The notes beneath the pieces were generated by a model. That model saw only the letters and a program-made list of their open reading frames with translations. It ran no database searches and had not been told where the DNA came from. The position numbers were made by a program, and so were the translations under genes. Below, piece by piece: positions 1-7,537 of a stretch of DNA of 64,000 bases. Source of the stretch: Alistipes sp. (GTDB lineage Bacteria; Bacteroidota; Bacteroidia; Bacteroidales; Rikenellaceae). Numbering within the stretch: position 1 is the first letter of the stretch; each line of letters opens with the position of its first letter. The DNA is taken from the NCBI GenBank assembly GCA_017520545.1, contig JAFXFM010000004.1, forward strand, positions 1-64,000, given 5' to 3'.

Positions 1-290
1 GCAGGCTTTTCCTCCTTCGCGCCAAGGCAAAGTCTGCAAGCAGCCTCTGCGCTAGGCTTAATGTTCCATTTTCTTCCTTCTTGCAAGGCATAATCAAAGT
101 AAACTTTGCTTCTGCCCTTACTTCGTGCGTCAGTTGGCGTCAGTTGCCCTTCGGGCTTCACCGCTCCGTCTCGGCATAGTCTGCAAGCAGTCTCTGCTCT
201 CGACTTAATTGCGGCGTTCCGTTTTCACACTTCAAGCGAACACAGAAAAACTAAAAGTTTTCCGTTTTCCGCTTTCCGTTTTACGTTTTT
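1..290. repeat. Dispersed intergenic repeat block upstream of the cysteine desulfidase gene
   Basis: No gene is seen in this stretch. A unit built around GTCTGCAAGCAG followed by CTCTGC occurs twice (about 28-63 and 176-211). The right part (about 222-290) contains TTCCGTTTTCACACTTCAAG and a run ending AAAAGTTTTCCG with further TTTTCCG-type motifs. The same arrangement occurs in reverse complement at 54440-54600, so this is a dispersed repeat. An open frame reaching back to 106 is an in-frame extension of the downstream gene through repeat DNA and is not taken as coding. Confidence 0.7.
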
Positions 291-294
291 TAAC

Positions 295-302
295 TACCTT
301 TG
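295..302 (+). promoter_or_regulatory. -7 box, TACCTTTG, four bases before the start codon
   Basis: The sequence matches the Bacteroidota -7 consensus TAnnTTTG. Only CAGT separates it from the ATG at 307, so transcription would begin at or next to the start codon. No convincing -33 TTTG is visible at the usual spacing. Confidence 0.6.
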
Positions 303-306
303 CAGT

Positions 307-1593
307 ATGACTGCACAAGAACACGACAAAATCATCGACCTTATAAAGCGCGAAGTTGTGCTTTCAATAGGTTGCACCGAGCCTATGGCTGTATCACTAT
401 GCGTTGCCAAGGCTTGCGAAACTCTCGGCACTCAACCCGAACATATCTCGGTGGCACTCAGTGCCAACATCTTCAAAAATGCTATGGGCGTAGGTATTCC
501 GAATAGCGGAATGACAGGTCTGCCTATCGCTGTCGCCCTCGGTGCCGTAGCCGGACGCTCGGAGTACGGCTTGGAGGTGTTGCGCGATGTGGATAGCGCA
601 GACGTAGAGCTTGCAAAAGTGTTTTTGGAGGAGGTAAAGCCCTCGATTTTCGTAACCGACGAGAGCGACGACATTCTATTTATTAAGGTGTGCGTCGAGG
701 CTGGCAACAACTCTGCCGAGGTGGTTATTTCGGGTTCACATACCAACTTCTCCTCGATACGTCGCAATGGTGAGGAGGTCGCCTATGCCACAGCAACAAA
801 TAGCGAAGTTCAAGCGGATGATAATTTGGATTTGACTCTGCGCAAAGTCTACGATTTTGCCGAGGAGGTGCCACTCGAAAAGATAGAGTTTATAGGCGAA
901 GCTGCACAGCGCAATGTTGCAGCCGCAGAACTCTCATTTACAGGCGACTACGGACACGGCTTGGGCGCGATGCTACACAGCGGCGTTGTTAAGAACATCT
1001 TTGGCGACACGCTTTTCACGAGCATTCTGGCTCATACAAGCGGTGCTTGCGATGCACGTATGAGCGGCGCAATGGTGCCCATAATGAGTAACTCAGGAAG
1101 TGGTAATCAGGGTATATCAGCGACTGTTCCGGTGGCAATTTTCGCACTTGCAAACGATGTCGAGCGCGAGAAGATGTTGCGAGCTTTGATATTGAGCCAC
1201 CTCACCGTGATATATATCAAGCAGAGCCTTGGTCGTCTATCGGCACTGTGCGGTTGCGTTGTGGCTGCTACAGGCTCAGCTTGTGGAATAACTCGATTGA
1301 TGGGTGGCGGCTTCGAGGAGGTCTCGGGTGCAGTGAAAAATATGGTTGCCAACCTTACGGGTATGATTTGCGATGGTGCAAAACCTTCGTGCTCGCTCAA
1401 AGTAACAAGCGGTGTAGCAACTGCCGTTCTATCGGCTACACTCGCAATGAATCAGCGCGTTACGACCTCGTTAGAGGGAATTATCGAAGATAATGTGGAC
1501 AACTGCATACGCAATCTCACCGAGATTGGTCGCTGCGGAATGAGCGAAACCGACCGACTAATCCTCAAAATAATGACAACAAAGGAGAGTTGA
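307..1593 (+). CDS. L-cysteine desulfidase / UPF0597 (YhaM, serine dehydratase alpha-like) family
   Basis: This 428-aa cytoplasmic protein belongs to the family of oxygen-sensitive iron-sulfur L-cysteine desulfidases, which convert cysteine to pyruvate, sulfide and ammonia. It has the N-terminal GCTEP motif (Cys23) carrying the catalytic cysteine of the family. It also has the C-terminal cysteines expected for a [4Fe-4S] cluster: CGCVVAATGSACG and the CX6C pair in ICDGAKPSC. The glycine-rich stretch MSNSGSGNQG is typical. The ATG at 307 is chosen because the family starts a short distance before GCTEP and the -7 box sits just upstream. The gene stands alone and ends inside its own terminator. 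The exact substrate is not settled by sequence. Confidence 0.85.
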   Translation: MTAQEHDKIIDLIKREVVLSIGCTEPMAVSLCVAKACETLGTQPEHISVALSANIFKNAMGVGIPNSGMTGLPIAVALGAVAGRSEYGLEVLRDVDSADVELAKVFLEEVKPSIFVTDESDDILFIKVCVEAGNNSAEVVISGSHTNFSSIRRNGEEVAYATATNSEVQADDNLDLTLRKVYDFAEEVPLEKIEFIGEAAQRNVAAAELSFTGDYGHGLGAMLHSGVVKNIFGDTLFTSILAHTSGACDARMSGAMVPIMSNSGSGNQGISATVPVAIFALANDVEREKMLRALILSHLTVIYIKQSLGRLSALCGCVVAATGSACGITRLMGGGFEEVSGAVKNMVANLTGMICDGAKPSCSLKVTSGVATAVLSATLAMNQRVTTSLEGIIEDNVDNCIRNLTEIGRCGMSETDRLILKIMTTKES

Positions 1594-1614
1594 TGCCAAC
1601 TCTCCTTTGTTGTC
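1575..1614 (+). terminator. Perfect 17-bp stem terminator overlapping the stop codon
   Basis: The arms at 1575-1591 and 1598-1614 are perfect complements around a 6-nt loop, and the TGA stop lies across the end of the left arm and the loop. There is no strong T-run. The right arm is also the start of the first unit of the following tandem repeat. Confidence 0.7.
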
Positions 1615-1919
1615 AAGTGTGTTACCTATCCCCCAAACCCCCTTTCTGTAAAGGGGGCTTATTAATCTAACACCAACACACTGATAATAACCCCTTTGTT
1701 GTCAAGTGTGTTACCTATCCCCCAAAAACCCTTTCTGTAAAGGGGGCTTATTAATCTAACACCAACACACTGATAATAACTCCTTTGTTGTCAAGTGTGT
1801 TACCTATCCCCCAAACCCCCTTTCTGTAAAGGGGGCTTATTAATCTAACACCAACACACTGATAATAACTCCTTTGTTGTCAAGTGTGTTACCTATCCCC
1901 CAAACCCCCTTTCTGTAAG
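1604..1919. repeat. 89-bp direct tandem repeat, three full units and a partial fourth
   Basis: Units start at 1604, 1693, 1782 and 1871, an exact 89-bp period. The fourth breaks off after about 49 bp. Each unit begins with CCTTTGTTGTCAAGTG and contains a hairpin with arms CCCCCTTT and AAAGGGGG around CTGT (one unit has a changed left arm). Units are nearly identical and there are no unique spacers, so this is not a CRISPR array. No ORF is supported. Confidence 0.9.
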
Positions 1920-1947
1920 AACTCATTAGAACGATTTACAGACACTT

Positions 1948-2064
1948 TTAATTGAAAATTAGCGAGGAAATTTTGTGCAAAGCAAGGTAGCGAAACCGCA
2001 GTTTACTAAGCGTAAATGAGGATTTCGATATCCGATGATTTGTGCAAAAAGAACTAATCAGAAC
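1948..2064. repeat. Palindromic interspersed element, copy A
   Basis: This is a member of a family seen seven times in the window. It has left arm TTAATTGAAAATTAGCG, core CCGCAG-TTTAC-TAAGC-GTAAA-TGAGG, and a right end in GTGCAAAAAGAACTAATCAG. The inner stem is TTTAC/GTAAA, against CATAG/CTATG in most other copies. It is flanked on both sides by versions of AGAACTAATCAGAAC. No ORF is supported. Confidence 0.85.
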
Positions 2065-2096
2065 CCTACCACCTAAAAATCGTCAATGATTAGATT

Positions 2097-2191
2097 ATTT
2101 TTGTGCGAAGCAATGCGACAAAACCGCAGCATAGTGAGCCTATGTGAGGATTTTGGCGTCAGCAGGTTCGTGCAAAAAGAACTAATCAGAA
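2097..2191. repeat. Palindromic interspersed element, copy B
   Basis: This copy is shorter on the left than its neighbours. It has TTGTGCGAAGCAATGCGAC, then CCGCAG, inner stem CATAG/CTATG around TGAGC, TGAGG, and the right end GTGCAAAAAGAACTAATCAG. It sits in tandem between copies A and C, separated from them by the repeated AGAACTAATCAGAAC motif. Confidence 0.85.
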
Positions 2192-2208
2192 CGATTTTCC
2201 TAATACTT

Positions 2209-2332
2209 TTAATTGATAATTAGCGAGGAAATTTTGTGCAAAGCAAGGTAGCGAAACCGCAGTTTACTAAGCGTAAATGAGGATTTCGATATCCGATGAT
2301 TTGTGCAAAATTTACCGCTAATTTTCAATTAA
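2209..2332. repeat. Palindromic interspersed element, copy C, complete with inverted ends
   Basis: This copy has both outer arms: TTAATTGATAATTAGCG on the left and CGCTAATTTTCAATTAA on the right, inverted repeats that continue inward through TTTTG/CAAAA. The core matches copy A with inner stem TTTAC/GTAAA. The whole 124 bp can fold into one long interrupted hairpin, which looks like a miniature inverted-repeat or REP-type element. No transposase is nearby. Confidence 0.85.
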
Positions 2333-2358
2333 AAAAAGGGTTGCTAAATAGCAACCCT
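2331..2358 (-). terminator. Rho-independent terminator of the sigma factor / small ORF transcript
   Basis: On the minus strand, stem AGGGTTGC/GCAACCCT with loop TATTTA is followed directly by seven T residues. It lies about 18 bp beyond the stop of the 44-aa ORF, so that ORF and the sigma factor gene probably share this end. Confidence 0.85.
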
Positions 2359-2376
2359 CCCACAAATTAACCCTCT

Positions 2377-2511
2377 TTATGCCTCCGAACGAAGAATAGA
2401 GTGCAAGAACGAATCAAGATAGAGAAGTTCTGCATCTTCGCAAATCACTTGCGATAGAAATAGGTCCTCGTCGCAGACATTGTGTAATACTCGATTGTCG
2501 GCTTGTTCCAT
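2377..2511 (-). CDS. Small 44-aa ORF downstream of the ECF sigma factor gene
   Basis: The predicted peptide starts MEQADNRVLHNV and ends FLHSILRSEA. It is acidic, has two cysteines (VCDEDLF and VICEDA), and no signal peptide or membrane segment. It begins 64 bp after the sigma factor stop on the same strand and is followed within about 20 bp by a strong terminator. Codons look similar to neighbours. No family was recognised. Its position suggests a partner or regulator of the sigma factor, but that is inference, and it could be an untranslated 3' region. No clear Shine-Dalgarno is seen, which is normal in this phylum. Confidence 0.5.
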   Translation of the reverse strand: MEQADNRVLHNVCDEDLFLSQVICEDAELLYLDSFLHSILRSEA

Positions 2512-2575
2512 AGGCGAGGTATTTTATATGATTTCACCACTATAACGACAAGCCCGAGCATTTTATTGCATAAAT

Positions 2576-3160
2576 TTAGCAAAGAACCAAATTTTTCTTC
2601 TTTATGATTTGGCGCATATTTATCAAGGCGTAACGCATACGACCAAGTGCAGTGTTGATACTCACTCCTGTATGCTCGGCTATCTCCTTGAAGCTAAGCC
2701 CCTCATAGTAGCGCATACGAACAACTTCGCGTTGCTCTTCAGGCAACTCATCGACCAAGGCCCGCACCTCCTCGGCGCACTGTTCCGAGATGATATTGTC
2801 CTCTATCGAAGGTTCTGCAAAGCTCTTACTGCCCAAAATATCGAAACCGGCATTTGCCTCGTTCACAGACTTATTCTGTTTCTGCGCACGGAAGTAATCC
2901 AATACCCTATTGTGTGCTATTCGCAACAACCACGGCAAGAAACGACCTTTGTCGGTGTAGCGACCTTCGTCAATAACCTTAACAACCTTTATGAGCACCT
3001 CTTGTGTCAAATCATCTGCCACATCACTATCCTTTACCAACATACGGATATAATCGCGTAAACGGCGGTTGTGGCGCTCTAAGAGTTGAGAAATGGCTTC
3101 ACGATTTCCCTGCTGATACTGTACTAACAAGGCGTGATCGCTCAACATTGTTCCTTTCAT
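2576..3160 (-). CDS. ECF-type RNA polymerase sigma-70 factor
   Basis: A 194-aa sigma factor of the extracytoplasmic-function group. Region 2 is seen around DVADDLTQEVLIKVVKVID and FLPWLLRIAHNRVLDYFR. Region 4 is at LPEEQREVVRMRYYEGLSFK with the helix-turn-helix EIAEHTGVSINTALGRMR. It would direct RNA polymerase to a specific promoter set. The start is supported by GGAGGAG about 7 nt upstream of the ATG. No anti-sigma factor of the usual membrane type lies next to it; only a 44-aa ORF follows. A good promoter is seen upstream. This resembles the sigma factors of Bacteroidota without FecR partners, so its signal is unknown. Confidence 0.92.
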   Translation of the reverse strand: MKGTMLSDHALLVQYQQGNREAISQLLERHNRRLRDYIRMLVKDSDVADDLTQEVLIKVVKVIDEGRYTDKGRFLPWLLRIAHNRVLDYFRAQKQNKSVNEANAGFDILGSKSFAEPSIEDNIISEQCAEEVRALVDELPEEQREVVRMRYYEGLSFKEIAEHTGVSINTALGRMRYALINMRQIIKKKNLVLC

Positions 3161-3283
3161 ACTCTCCTCCTTTCTTAAAAAATGGTTAAAAGAGTAGATT
3201 TTTTTCGATAGGCAATAATTTTTTAGTTAAACTTCGCGTTATACTTTTGCATATAATCCCCTTAAAAGGATATGTTCTTGGCT

Positions 3284-3315
3284 GCAAGGTACGCAGTTTT
3301 TGCTGATTTTCCAAA
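3284..3315 (-). promoter_or_regulatory. Promoter of the ECF sigma factor gene
   Basis: On the minus strand TTTG (-33) is followed after 20 nt by TACCTTGC, close to the -7 consensus TAnnTTTG. The leader to the start codon is about 120 nt. Confidence 0.6.
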
Positions 3316-3317
3316 TC

Positions 3318-3350
3318 GGCACGTTTCTCTCTTTTTCACCCCAACGTGCC
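3318..3350. promoter_or_regulatory. Inverted repeat GGCACGTT/AACGTGCC upstream of the sigma factor promoter
   Basis: Two perfect 8-bp arms are separated by 17 bp, just upstream of the -33 element of the sigma factor promoter. It could be an operator, or a weak hairpin. Function is inferred from position only. The rest of 3161-3480 holds the promoter and a terminator but no gene. Confidence 0.35.
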
Positions 3351-3360
3351 CAATATAGCA

Positions 3361-3402
3361 CAAAAATAGTGCCGAGAACGCATTCTATCTGCATTCTCGG
3401 CA
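3361..3402 (-). terminator. Terminator downstream of the CDF transporter gene
   Basis: Arms at 3370-3382 and 3390-3402 (TGCCGAGAA.../...TTCTCGGCA, 12 of 13 paired) enclose a 7-nt loop. On the minus strand the hairpin is followed by TATTTTTG. It ends the proS-hydrolase-CDF operon. Confidence 0.75.
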
Positions 3403-3480
3403 AAAAGCTCATCTCTCACCTCAAAGGGTGAATCGACCAAACAAGGCGGTGAAATTACGCGTTTAAGAATATCTCTCACT

Positions 3481-4371
3481 CTATTTCAGAGGCTCTATAT
3501 GTATGGCGACAGCTGTACGTTCTCCAAAACGAGCACGCAATTTTTTCTCTACATCGCGTGAGATTTCGTGCGACTCGAAAACTGTCATCGCACCATCAAC
3601 TCGGATATGTACCTCTATGGCAATATCGGCACCGATACGACGAGTACGAAGGTTGTGGGGTTTCTCTACATTCGGAGTCGCGGAGATTATGGATAGAATC
3701 TCCCTCTCGACATCGTGCGGTAGACTCTTTTCGAGTAACTCGGCAAGAGCCGTGCGGCAAAGTCCTATCGAGACCTTTATGATGAGTGCAGCCACCACAA
3801 TTGCAGAGATAGGGTCAGCAATGCGCCACTCCTCACCGAGGAAGTAGGCGGCACCAACACCCAGCAACGCGCCAATCGAAGAGAGCGCGTCGCTACGATG
3901 ATGCCACGCATTTGCCTCGACCGAAGGGCTGCCCAACCTACGGGCTTTGCGAACAGTAAATTGATATAACAGTTCTTTTACGACAATCGAAACGGCGGCA
4001 GCAACAATCGCGATAACGCCCGGGCGTGGCAACACCTCGCCGTGAACAACCGCAGAGATTTTGGTGGCACTCTCGATTAGTATCTCGACTCCTACGGCAA
4101 AGAGCGCTGCGCCTATAATCAACGAGGCGAGCGTTTCGTACTTGCCGTGTCCCCAATGGTGGTCGTCATCACGAGGCTTGGCGCTGATGCGCACAAAGGC
4201 CAGCACCACAACATCGGTAGCAAAGTCCGAAGCGGAGTGTGCAGCATCGGCAATCATCGCACTACTTCGTCCTACAATACCCGCAATGAGTTTGAAGATG
4301 AAAAGCACTATATTTACAAACATACCGAGTATGGTAACTCGGTATATCTGATTTGTTCGTTGGTCTGCCAT
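3481..4371 (-). CDS. Cation diffusion facilitator (CDF) family metal transporter
   Basis: A 296-aa inner-membrane protein that would export divalent metal (zinc, iron, manganese or similar) in exchange for protons. Several hydrophobic segments fill the first two thirds. Metal-site residues are seen in DAAHSASDFATD and in HHRSDALSS, with the histidine-rich HHWGHGKYE between transmembrane segments. The cytoplasmic C-terminal domain contains HNLRTRRIGADIAIEVHIRV, as in FieF/CzcD-type proteins. The length is normal. It is the last gene of a tight operon after proS and the GDSL hydrolase (15-bp gap). The metal cannot be assigned. Confidence 0.9.
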   Translation of the reverse strand: MADQRTNQIYRVTILGMFVNIVLFIFKLIAGIVGRSSAMIADAAHSASDFATDVVVLAFVRISAKPRDDDHHWGHGKYETLASLIIGAALFAVGVEILIESATKISAVVHGEVLPRPGVIAIVAAAVSIVVKELLYQFTVRKARRLGSPSVEANAWHHRSDALSSIGALLGVGAAYFLGEEWRIADPISAIVVAALIIKVSIGLCRTALAELLEKSLPHDVEREILSIISATPNVEKPHNLRTRRIGADIAIEVHIRVDGAMTVFESHEISRDVEKKLRARFGERTAVAIHIEPLK

Positions 4372-4386
4372 ACTATATTTTATATA

Positions 4387-5247
4387 TTAGTCGAGTTTTG
4401 CAGGGTAACCAAGCAACTGATATGCCAGCGACTGTGCCATTCGCAAATGACCTGCACTATTTGGGTGGAGCCTATCTTTAAGGTTTCGATTCGACTTTTT
4501 GCTCTTCTCGAACGATGGGCGACGCCAATACGGACCATTCGCCTCCGACAACGGATAGAGTCCGCAGATGGCATTCAAATCAATCACAGGCACAGCCCAA
4601 ACATTTCCAGCCTCCTTCACGGCGTTTACATAGGCGTCGATATACTCGCCCACGCCATTGGCATATAGTTCGTTCGGCTGAATGCTTCGCGAGCTTACGT
4701 AGGTGCTACGGTGGATTGGCGTAAGCAGAATAATCTGCTTGGTAGGATAGAGCTCCTTCAACTTCGACATTGCGATATTGATGCGACCACGCAGAGTGTT
4801 TCCGTCCATAAGGAGGGTTCGCTTCTTGCGCTGCTCCACGACACTTGTTCTCTTGTCGCGCGAGCCCGTAACCTCGACATCGACCACCTCCTCCGAGAAC
4901 CACTCTCCGAGTGGAACATTAGCGTTGTAGTCGTTGGTGCCAATAAATATCATTATAGCATCAATATCCTGGCCACGCTCGGAGGCTAGTTTGTCGGTCT
5001 GAGCAGGAATGTGCGACCACTGCTCTCCGCTGATACCGTAGACATACGACTCGATACCGAGCAACGATTCGAGATATACCCAATAGGTGTCATTCTGACC
5101 CTTCTCTACCTGTCGTTTATCGGTGATAGAGTCGCCGAGGTACGCCACGCGCGCACCTCGCCACTGACTCTTAATCTCCGCCTTCGGCTTTGCCGCCACG
5201 GGCAAAACAAGGCTCAATGCCACAAGGATTATCGCTATGCGCTTCAT
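4387..5247 (-). CDS. Exported SGNH/GDSL-family hydrolase
   Basis: A 286-aa protein with signal peptide MKRIAIILVALSLVLPVAA, so probably periplasmic. The SGNH blocks are visible: YLGDSITD near residue 37 (nucleophile Ser), the GTND block (FIGTNDYNA), and DRLHPNSAGH near the C-terminus (Asp and His of the catalytic set). Such enzymes hydrolyse esters or acyl groups on lipids or glycans; the substrate is unknown. The start at 5247 is preferred because it gives a clean signal peptide and lies 1 bp after the proS stop. A longer frame reaching 5421 would run inside proS. Confidence 0.85.
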   Translation of the reverse strand: MKRIAIILVALSLVLPVAAKPKAEIKSQWRGARVAYLGDSITDKRQVEKGQNDTYWVYLESLLGIESYVYGISGEQWSHIPAQTDKLASERGQDIDAIMIFIGTNDYNANVPLGEWFSEEVVDVEVTGSRDKRTSVVEQRKKRTLLMDGNTLRGRINIAMSKLKELYPTKQIILLTPIHRSTYVSSRSIQPNELYANGVGEYIDAYVNAVKEAGNVWAVPVIDLNAICGLYPLSEANGPYWRRPSFEKSKKSNRNLKDRLHPNSAGHLRMAQSLAYQLLGYPAKLD

Positions 5248-5248
5248 A

Positions 5249-6733
5249 TTAGTAGCTCTTTGCAAACAGTACACGGTATGGCGACGGTTTGCCCGTAAAG
5301 ATACACTTGCCCTCCTCAGGCTCAACGTCCAAAGGAATACAACGGATCGTAGCCTTCGTTGCCTCCTTGATAGCCTGTTCGGTCTCAGGAGTTCCATCCC
5401 AGTGAGCCGAGATGAAGCCACCCTTCGTGTTCAACACCTCTACGAACTCGTCCCAAGTATCAACCTTGGTAATCATCGAATCACGATAGTCGAGTGCCTT
5501 CTTAAAGATATTTTTCTGCTGCTCGTCGAGCAAGTTCACGATATAATCAACGATGCCCTCCTGCGAAACGGTCTCCTTGGTGAGGGTATCACGACGCGCC
5601 AACTCAATGGTTCCGTTTGCGAGGTCGCGCTGACCGAGCGCAAGACGTACAGGTACACCCTTCAACTCGTACTCTGCGAACTTGAAGCCTGCGCGAACAT
5701 TGTCGCGGTCATCAACCTTCACACGAACACCCTTTGCCTTCAACGCATCGGCTATCTCATTCATTTTCGCACGTGCGGCAGCCAACTGCTCCTCTCCCTT
5801 GTAGATAGGGACGATAACAACCTGTGTAGGAGCCAACTTCGGAGGCAACACCAAACCATTATTATCCGAGTGAGCCATAATGAGCGCACCCATCAAACGG
5901 GTCGAAACGCCCCACGATGTAGCCCAAACATACTCCAACTTACCCTCTCGGTTGGCATACTTAACGTCGAAGGCCTTGGCAAAGTTCTGACCAAGGAAGT
6001 GCGAAGTGCCACTCTGCAAAGCCTTACCGTCCTGCATCAGGGCCTCGATTGTAAGGGTATCCTCAGCACCCGCAAAGCGCTCGTTTGGCGACTTATGACC
6101 TACGATAACAGGCAAGCACAACCACTCTTCGGCAAACTTCTTATAGACGTTAATCATCTTGAGTGCCTCCTCCATAGCCTCCTCACGGGTCTCGTGTGCG
6201 GTGTGTCCCTCCTGCCACAAGAACTCGGCAGTACGCAAGAACAAACGGGTACGCATCTCCCAACGAACAACGTTTGCCCACTGGTTGCAGAGAATTGGAA
6301 GGTCGCGATACGAGTTAATCCAACCCTTGTATGTATTCCAGATAATCGTCTCCGAGGTTGGACGAACAATAAGCTCCTCCTCCAAGCGAGCTGCCGGGTC
6401 TACAACTACACCCTTGCCGTTCTCGTCGTTCTTCAAACGGTAGTGGGTAACCACAGCACACTCCTTCGCGAAGCCCTCAACGTGGCTCGCCTCGCGCGAG
6501 AAGAACGATTTGGGAATAAATAGTGGGAAATATGCATTCTGGTGGCCTGTCTCCTTGAACATTCCGTCCAGCACCTCGTGCATCTTTTCCCAAATAGCAT
6601 AGCCGTAAGGCTTGATAACCATACAACCACGCACCGCAGAATTCTCTGCCAAACCCGCCTTTACTACAAGGTCGTTGTACCACTGCGAATAGTTCTCATC
6701 GCTCTTGGTCAAATCTTTCAGTTCTACTGCCAT
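5249..6733 (-). CDS. proS: Prolyl-tRNA synthetase, short eukaryotic/archaeal-like type
   Basis: A 494-aa class II aminoacyl-tRNA synthetase that charges tRNA-Pro. Motif 2 is in [20 protein letters not shown] and the motif 3 region in [19 protein letters not shown]. An anticodon-binding domain follows ([27 protein letters not shown]). The editing insertion of the long bacterial form is absent and the C-terminus ends FAKSY, as in the archaeal/eukaryotic-type enzymes common in Bacteroidota. First gene of the operon with the SGNH hydrolase and CDF transporter. A -7 box lies upstream at 6785-6792. Confidence 0.95.
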   Translation of the reverse strand: MAVELKDLTKSDENYSQWYNDLVVKAGLAENSAVRGCMVIKPYGYAIWEKMHEVLDGMFKETGHQNAYFPLFIPKSFFSREASHVEGFAKECAVVTHYRLKNDENGKGVVVDPAARLEEELIVRPTSETIIWNTYKGWINSYRDLPILCNQWANVVRWEMRTRLFLRTAEFLWQEGHTAHETREEAMEEALKMINVYKKFAEEWLCLPVIVGHKSPNERFAGAEDTLTIEALMQDGKALQSGTSHFLGQNFAKAFDVKYANREGKLEYVWATSWGVSTRLMGALIMAHSDNNGLVLPPKLAPTQVVIVPIYKGEEQLAAARAKMNEIADALKAKGVRVKVDDRDNVRAGFKFAEYELKGVPVRLALGQRDLANGTIELARRDTLTKETVSQEGIVDYIVNLLDEQQKNIFKKALDYRDSMITKVDTWDEFVEVLNTKGGFISAHWDGTPETEQAIKEATKATIRCIPLDVEPEEGKCIFTGKPSPYRVLFAKSY

Positions 6734-6740
6734 ATATCTT

Positions 6741-6778
6741 TCAAAAATTCAAAATGCAAAATTCAAAATGCAAAATTA
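6741..6778. repeat. AT-rich heptad-like simple repeat in the proS leader
   Basis: Two copies of ATTCAAAATGCAAA follow each other. The same word family (AAAATGC, ATTCAAA) occurs at 61200-61235 and 62728-62800, always next to a promoter. Confidence 0.7.
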
Positions 6779-6784
6779 AGTCTG

Positions 6785-6792
6785 CAAAGATA
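6785..6792 (-). promoter_or_regulatory. -7 box TATCTTTG of proS
   Basis: Matches TAnnTTTG on the minus strand, 51 nt before the proS start codon, with the AT-rich simple repeat forming most of the leader. Confidence 0.6.
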
Positions 6793-6863
6793 GCGTTTTT
6801 TTATTATATTCGGGATATAATCCCGATTTTTTATTGTTTTTACAACGCTTTAACTTACAAGAG

Positions 6864-7535
6864 TTACCAAACGAATGGGAATATACGCCACCTAATTCGT
6901 TGGCAATACTCCTCATAACCCTTCAACTCCTTGCACAAAAGTCGCTCCTCGTCAATCGTTCGAACAACTACAACCGGAAGGTAGAGAAGCATTAACAAAA
7001 ACGCCCACCACGAATCAAGCACCAACGGCATAGAGAGAAACATCAGTAGCGTGGCAAGATACATCGGATGGCGAACAATGCTGTATAAGCCCGTCTGTAC
7101 AACTCGCTGTCCCTCGCTAATCTCGACCGTACGAGATAGCCACTCGTTTTCCCTCATAACCTCCCAATATAGTGCGTAACCGATTAAAAATGTAATCATT
7201 GCAACAATCTCCATCGTGCGACCCACATCACTCCAACCAAAGCGATAATCAAGCCCTGCAACAACGAACGACGCCACAAAGACAAGTCCCGATAACTTCA
7301 CCACCCTACTCTGCGTCGGGCGTTTTTCACGAGAGGAGAGGCGTCTCCTCAACAATTCGGGTGCAAACACAAGCAGTATCACCCCCAACACCAACATAGG
7401 TACAAAGAGTATCAACATCAATCGCCAAGCACCCTCGTAACAAATACTTCCCGCTGGCACAAATAGCAAAAGTGCCAACAAGACAACACCACCAAGGAAC
7501 TTTGTCAAGGCAGAGAATAATAATTTCGCATCCAC
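6864..7535 (-). CDS. Isoprenylcysteine carboxyl methyltransferase (ICMT)-like membrane protein
   Basis: A 223-aa integral membrane protein with about five hydrophobic segments. The C-terminal half carries the family signature GLYSIVRHPMYLATLLMF and, after two membrane segments, DEERLLCKELKGYEEYCQRI ending RIFPFVW. These form the S-adenosylmethionine site in ICMT and phospholipid-methyltransferase-like proteins. Bacterial members have few known substrates, so methyl transfer is likely but the target is unknown. The gene starts 2 bp after the nucleotidase-like gene and is probably co-transcribed with it. Confidence 0.8.
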   Translation of the reverse strand: MDAKLLFSALTKFLGGVVLLALLLFVPAGSICYEGAWRLMLILFVPMLVLGVILLVFAPELLRRRLSSREKRPTQSRVVKLSGLVFVASFVVAGLDYRFGWSDVGRTMEIVAMITFLIGYALYWEVMRENEWLSRTVEISEGQRVVQTGLYSIVRHPMYLATLLMFLSMPLVLDSWWAFLLMLLYLPVVVVRTIDEERLLCKELKGYEEYCQRIRWRIFPFVW

Positions 7536-7537
7536 CG

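Noticed and set aside
106-306. N-terminal extension of the cysteine desulfidase frame
   Set aside because: The extension lies in dispersed repeat DNA and contains the -7 box; the family starts near 307.
1604-1919. CRISPR-like array of regular repeats
   Set aside because: The 89-bp units are contiguous and nearly identical with no unique spacers, and no cas genes are present.
6810-6826. Hairpin TCGGGA/TCCCGA followed by T residues on the plus strand
   Set aside because: The stem is only 6 bp and no plus-strand gene ends here, so it was not called a terminator.
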